Origin: CAZOWL01 sp964583605
Lineage (GTDB): Bacteria > Pseudomonadota > Gammaproteobacteria > Chromatiales > Chromatiaceae
DNA: 36,934 nt
Reading direction: 5' to 3'
Assembly: GCA_964583605.1 (NCBI GenBank)
Contig: CAZOWL010000040.1
Location: 1-36,934 of the forward strand
Shown here: in pieces, positions 33,971 to 36,934 of the stretch
Position numbering within the stretch: position 1 is the stretch's first letter
Layout of the letters: each line of letters opens with the position of its first letter
Notes under the pieces: model-generated
The model's input: only the letters and a program-made list of their open reading frames with translations
What the model was told of the DNA's origin: nothing
Databases searched by the model: none
Program-made: the position numbers and the translations under genes

Positions 33971-36727
33971 ATGGCGGTCTCGGCATTCCCCAGCTTTGCC
34001 CCGGGCCCGGCCGCGCGCCCCGAGCGGGTGCTGATGCTGTGCTACTACGACCCCGCCGGGATATCCACGGTCCCGGAGACTGTCGCCTTCATGCAGGCGC
34101 ACTCCCGCTTCGGAATCGCCGTTCTCAACCTTTTCGAGCACGGGCGCAACCCGGGGGGCCTCTCGCTCTCGCCCCGTCTGGACCTTGGCCGCTTCGACGC
34201 CCTGGTGTTGCACAACTCACTGGCCTACAGCGTCGACAACCTGCGCACCCTGGACCGACACCTTGCCTGCCCGCTGCGCGACTTTCCTGGAGCCAAGGTC
34301 CTGATGAAGCAGGACGAGAACTACCGCTTCCGGGAGCTGGCGCAGTACATCGGCGAGACCGGCTTCGATCTGATCTTCACCTGCCTGCCGCCGCAGGCGT
34401 TCCCGCTCGTCTATCCTCCGGCCCTGGTGGGGGACCCGGTCTTCGTGCGGATGCTGACCGGCTACGTTACTCCGACTCTCAGGTCCCTGGCCTACCCGGC
34501 GGGGCCCAGGCCCATCGACATCGGCTACCGCGGCTCCATCCAGCCGCTGTCCTTCGGCCGCCTCGCCTACGAAAAGCGCAAGATCGGCGAGGACCTGGCC
34601 CGCCTCGCCGCCGGGCGCGGCCTCAACCTGGATATCTCCAGCCGCTGGGAGGACCGCTTGGGGGCCGAGGCCTGGTTCGACTTCCTCGGCCGCTGCAAGG
34701 CGACCCTGGGGACCGAGTCCGGTGCCAGTGTATTCGACCTCGACGGGGACCTGGCCGAGCGCTGCGCAGGCGTCGAGGCTCGCTTCGGGCCGCCCCGGGA
34801 GGATGCCGACTATGCCGAGGCCTATCTCGCCGCCCTGGCGGACCTGGAGGGGCGGGTCGCGTACGAGCAGATCTCGCCGCGCCACTTCGAGGCGGCGGCC
34901 ACCGGCACTCTCCAGGTCATGTACCCCGGGGAATACTCGGGGATTTTCGTCGCCGGGCGCCACTACGTCGCGTTGGCTCGCGATTACGGAAACCTTGACG
35001 AGGTCCTGGCCCTGGTCCGGGACGATCGGCGGCGCCTGGAGATCGTCGAGCGGGCCAGGCGCGAGATCGTCGACAACCCCCGCTACTGGATCGAGACCTT
35101 CGTCCGCGGTTTCGACCGGCACTTGGCCGGGGCGTTGAAGCGGCGCGGGCGCTATGCGACGCCCCTGGCCAGGGTCGGGCGGGGGCGGGCTAATGTCCTG
35201 CTCCTCTGTACCCACAAGCCGAGCCTCGACCCCCGCCTGGACTGGACGGCTCGTTGGGCGCCGGCGGACCTGTGCATCACTCAGGTCGGGGTCCTGGCTA
35301 CCGACCAGGGCAGGTCCTGGATCGAGGACGACGCGGCTGGGACCTTGGTACTCGCTGCGGTGCGGACCCCCTTTCACCCCGACGTGCTTGGGGATTGGGC
35401 GGCCCTGGCGGGGGATGCCCCTGCTGCCGTCGCGGCCCTTGCCGAGCTCAACCGCATGGCCCTGCTTCTGGGTCTGGACGATGCCGGACTTGCAGGAAGC
35501 CTGGGGGCCCCTCTCGGGGACCCGCGCATCGCGACCTTCCGCTGGTATCTGGGCTTCTTCCTCGACAGCACCGCCACCCTGATGGCCCAGGTCCAAGCGA
35601 TGCGTGGCTTCCGAGCGCTGATCGCCACGGACCTCCCCGCCCTCCCCGCCGCTCTCTTGGTAAAAGGGGTGTGCGCGGTCCCGGTTCTCTACGACGCCCA
35701 CGAGTGTTGGCCGGAGGCGGACGTGGAGGGGCTGGAGTTCGAGCGGGCCTATTGGGCAGGGTCAGAGGCGCGACTGGTAGCGCACCTCGACCGGTGTCAG
35801 ACCGTCTCCCCCGGTCTCGCGGTCCTCATGGCGCGGGAGTACGGGCGGGACTATGCGGCGGTTCCCAATTGCGAGCCCCTGGTCCCCTCTCCCCCCGACG
35901 CCTCCGCCTCCCGGGACGCTGGGACCTGTCGCTTCTTGTATCAGGGCAACTTCGCCCCTAAGCGCGGACTTGAGCCCCTGATCCAGGCCTGGCCGGCGAC
36001 CGATCCGCGGGCGGTCCTGCTCCTGCGGGGTCCGGACAATGCCTACAAACAGACCTTGGTGGAGCTGGCCAGGGGCCTCGGGATCCTGGACCTTCGGGTC
36101 TTCTTCCCGGCCCCGGTGGGGGAGACTGACCTGGTCGCCGCGGCCCGCGAGGCCGACGTCGGGGTCCTGCCCTACGCCCGCGCCGGGGCCAATTACAGCA
36201 ATTGCAGCCCGAACAAGCTCTCGCAATACATGGCCGCGGGGCTGCCCCTGCTCGCCAACGACACCAATTTCGTGGCGCAGGTGGTGCATGCCTCGGGGGC
36301 CGGGGTGGTGGTGGACTTCGGCCGGGCCGAGGGCCTGGTGGCGGCGGTGGCGCGGTTGGTCGCGGACCCCGACTGGAGGGCGGACCTAGGGAGTCGGGCC
36401 GCCGCGTACCACCGCGAGGTCTTTCACTGGGAGCGGGTCGCGGCCCCCATGTACCAGGCCCTGCAGGACCTGGTCGCGGGGCGCCCCGGGACCCTGCGGA
36501 TCTACCCGCTCTCGGCGCCGCGCCCCCTGTACGGCATCGAGCCCCCGGCCCCCCAGCCCGTCGCCGAGCCTCCCCCGCCGCCGCCACCGCCGCCCAGCCT
36601 GCGCTATTGCGCCTGGCGCTTGGTCCGGGGCGGGCTCGGCTCGGTGTGGCGCATCGTTCCGGCGGGACTCAGGCGGCGGGTTGGGCCCCGGCTGCACCGG
36701 TTGCTGGATCGTTCGCGGCATACCTAA
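33971..36727 (+). CDS. Two-domain glycosyltransferase with proline-rich linker and basic tail
   Basis: The 918-residue protein seems to be a fusion of two GT-B glycosyltransferases. Residues 1 to about 395 resemble CgeB/group-1_2 transferases (RVLMLCYYDPAGISTVPETV; FEAAATGTLQVMYPGEYSG in the donor site). Residues about 405-850 are a GT4-like unit with VLYDAHECWPEADVEG, FLYQGNFAPKRGLEPLIQAW and NCSPNKLSQYMAAGLPLLAN. A run of nine prolines (867-875) leads to a 42-residue Arg/Trp-rich amphipathic tail that could bind the inner membrane. It would add two sugars, or cap, in O-antigen assembly in the cytosol. The start is ATG 33971, 32 bases after the methyltransferase. Codons are strongly GGG/CCC-rich. 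Confidence 0.85.
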   Translation: MAVSAFPSFAPGPAARPERVLMLCYYDPAGISTVPETVAFMQAHSRFGIAVLNLFEHGRNPGGLSLSPRLDLGRFDALVLHNSLAYSVDNLRTLDRHLACPLRDFPGAKVLMKQDENYRFRELAQYIGETGFDLIFTCLPPQAFPLVYPPALVGDPVFVRMLTGYVTPTLRSLAYPAGPRPIDIGYRGSIQPLSFGRLAYEKRKIGEDLARLAAGRGLNLDISSRWEDRLGAEAWFDFLGRCKATLGTESGASVFDLDGDLAERCAGVEARFGPPREDADYAEAYLAALADLEGRVAYEQISPRHFEAAATGTLQVMYPGEYSGIFVAGRHYVALARDYGNLDEVLALVRDDRRRLEIVERARREIVDNPRYWIETFVRGFDRHLAGALKRRGRYATPLARVGRGRANVLLLCTHKPSLDPRLDWTARWAPADLCITQVGVLATDQGRSWIEDDAAGTLVLAAVRTPFHPDVLGDWAALAGDAPAAVAALAELNRMALLLGLDDAGLAGSLGAPLGDPRIATFRWYLGFFLDSTATLMAQVQAMRGFRALIATDLPALPAALLVKGVCAVPVLYDAHECWPEADVEGLEFERAYWAGSEARLVAHLDRCQTVSPGLAVLMAREYGRDYAAVPNCEPLVPSPPDASASRDAGTCRFLYQGNFAPKRGLEPLIQAWPATDPRAVLLLRGPDNAYKQTLVELARGLGILDLRVFFPAPVGETDLVAAAREADVGVLPYARAGANYSNCSPNKLSQYMAAGLPLLANDTNFVAQVVHASGAGVVVDFGRAEGLVAAVARLVADPDWRADLGSRAAAYHREVFHWERVAAPMYQALQDLVAGRPGTLRIYPLSAPRPLYGIEPPAPQPVAEPPPPPPPPPSLRYCAWRLVRGGLGSVWRIVPAGLRRRVGPRLHRLLDRSRHT

Positions 36728-36934
36728 AGGGGTGCGCGGACCCCGCGACATGCACCCGACGTCCCGGGAACAGGCCGGGGGCCTGTTGCATTCGGCGGGG
36801 GCGACCCGGAGCGGCAGCGCGGCAGATCCGCCCAGCTCCCAGCTTACTATGAAAGATCCGGAGTAAAAGGGCAGACCGGTCCCGTGCCGGAAGCCGGCCT
36901 CAAAAAAAGCTGATCTGACTCGGACGCAGTCGGC
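36728..36934. other. Window end; no gene recognised
   Basis: Only a short inverted repeat GCCGG-AAG-CCGGC near 36885-36900 followed by an A-tract is seen. On the plus strand it lacks a T-tract, so I do not call a terminator. The polysaccharide cluster may continue beyond the window. Confidence 0.4.

Noticed and set aside
34217..35701. 494-codon open frame opposite the large glycosyltransferase
   Set aside because: It is a GC-rich shadow frame without motifs; the plus strand has clear glycosyltransferase motifs.

Overview
The window is a high-GC gammaproteobacterial chromosome segment. Gene order and protein sequences suggest a Chromatiales-type (purple sulfur bacterium-like) organism; this rests on family resemblance and synteny, since no phylogeny could be run. 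Three blocks are visible.

(1) Positions 1-19763 hold the conserved housekeeping and envelope cluster. On the minus strand, map and glnD are followed by a small secreted-type protein disturbed by a repeat. Divergently on the plus strand run rpsB, tsf, pyrH, frr, uppS, cdsA, dxr, rseP, bamA, skp, lpxD, fabZ, lpxA, lpxB and rnhB, many with overlapping stop and start codons. This run links translation, UMP and isoprenoid/undecaprenyl supply, phospholipid synthesis, outer-membrane protein assembly and lipid A synthesis. rpsB has a good promoter and a leader with a perfect 12-bp hairpin. The rnhB start lies inside a 14-bp inverted repeat.

(2) Positions 19865-25933 carry a minus-strand group (membrane protein, mazG, a broken 62-codon ORF, a Tnr3/YJR142W-type Nudix gene, ispG) with rep divergent on the plus strand. 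MazG and the Nudix protein are house-cleaning pyrophosphatases.

(3) Positions 25961-36727 look like a surface-polysaccharide cluster on the plus strand. It holds a small unknown protein, WbpB-like dehydrogenase, WbpD-like acetyltransferase, a short GlpD-like FAD oxidoreductase, a nucleotide-sugar epimerase, Wzm/Wzt-type ABC exporter subunits, a SAM methyltransferase and a 918-residue two-domain glycosyltransferase. Together these would make modified sugars, assemble them and export an O-antigen-like glycan. By eye, the last 6 kb is richer in GGG and CCC codons than the housekeeping block.

The most notable discovery is a dispersed, roughly 120-bp structured element in four copies (673-792, 5850-5967, 22152-22270, 23505-23624). 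Two copies are flanked by a 3-bp TAA/TTA direct repeat and a third by an imperfect one (TTA/TTG). Removing the 22152-22270 copy plus one TTA restores an intact 62-codon ORF whose start overlaps the mazG stop and whose stop overlaps the Nudix start. This is direct sequence evidence that the element moved into a gene. Two other copies sit at the 5' ends of genes and supply misleading start codons and N-terminal extensions.
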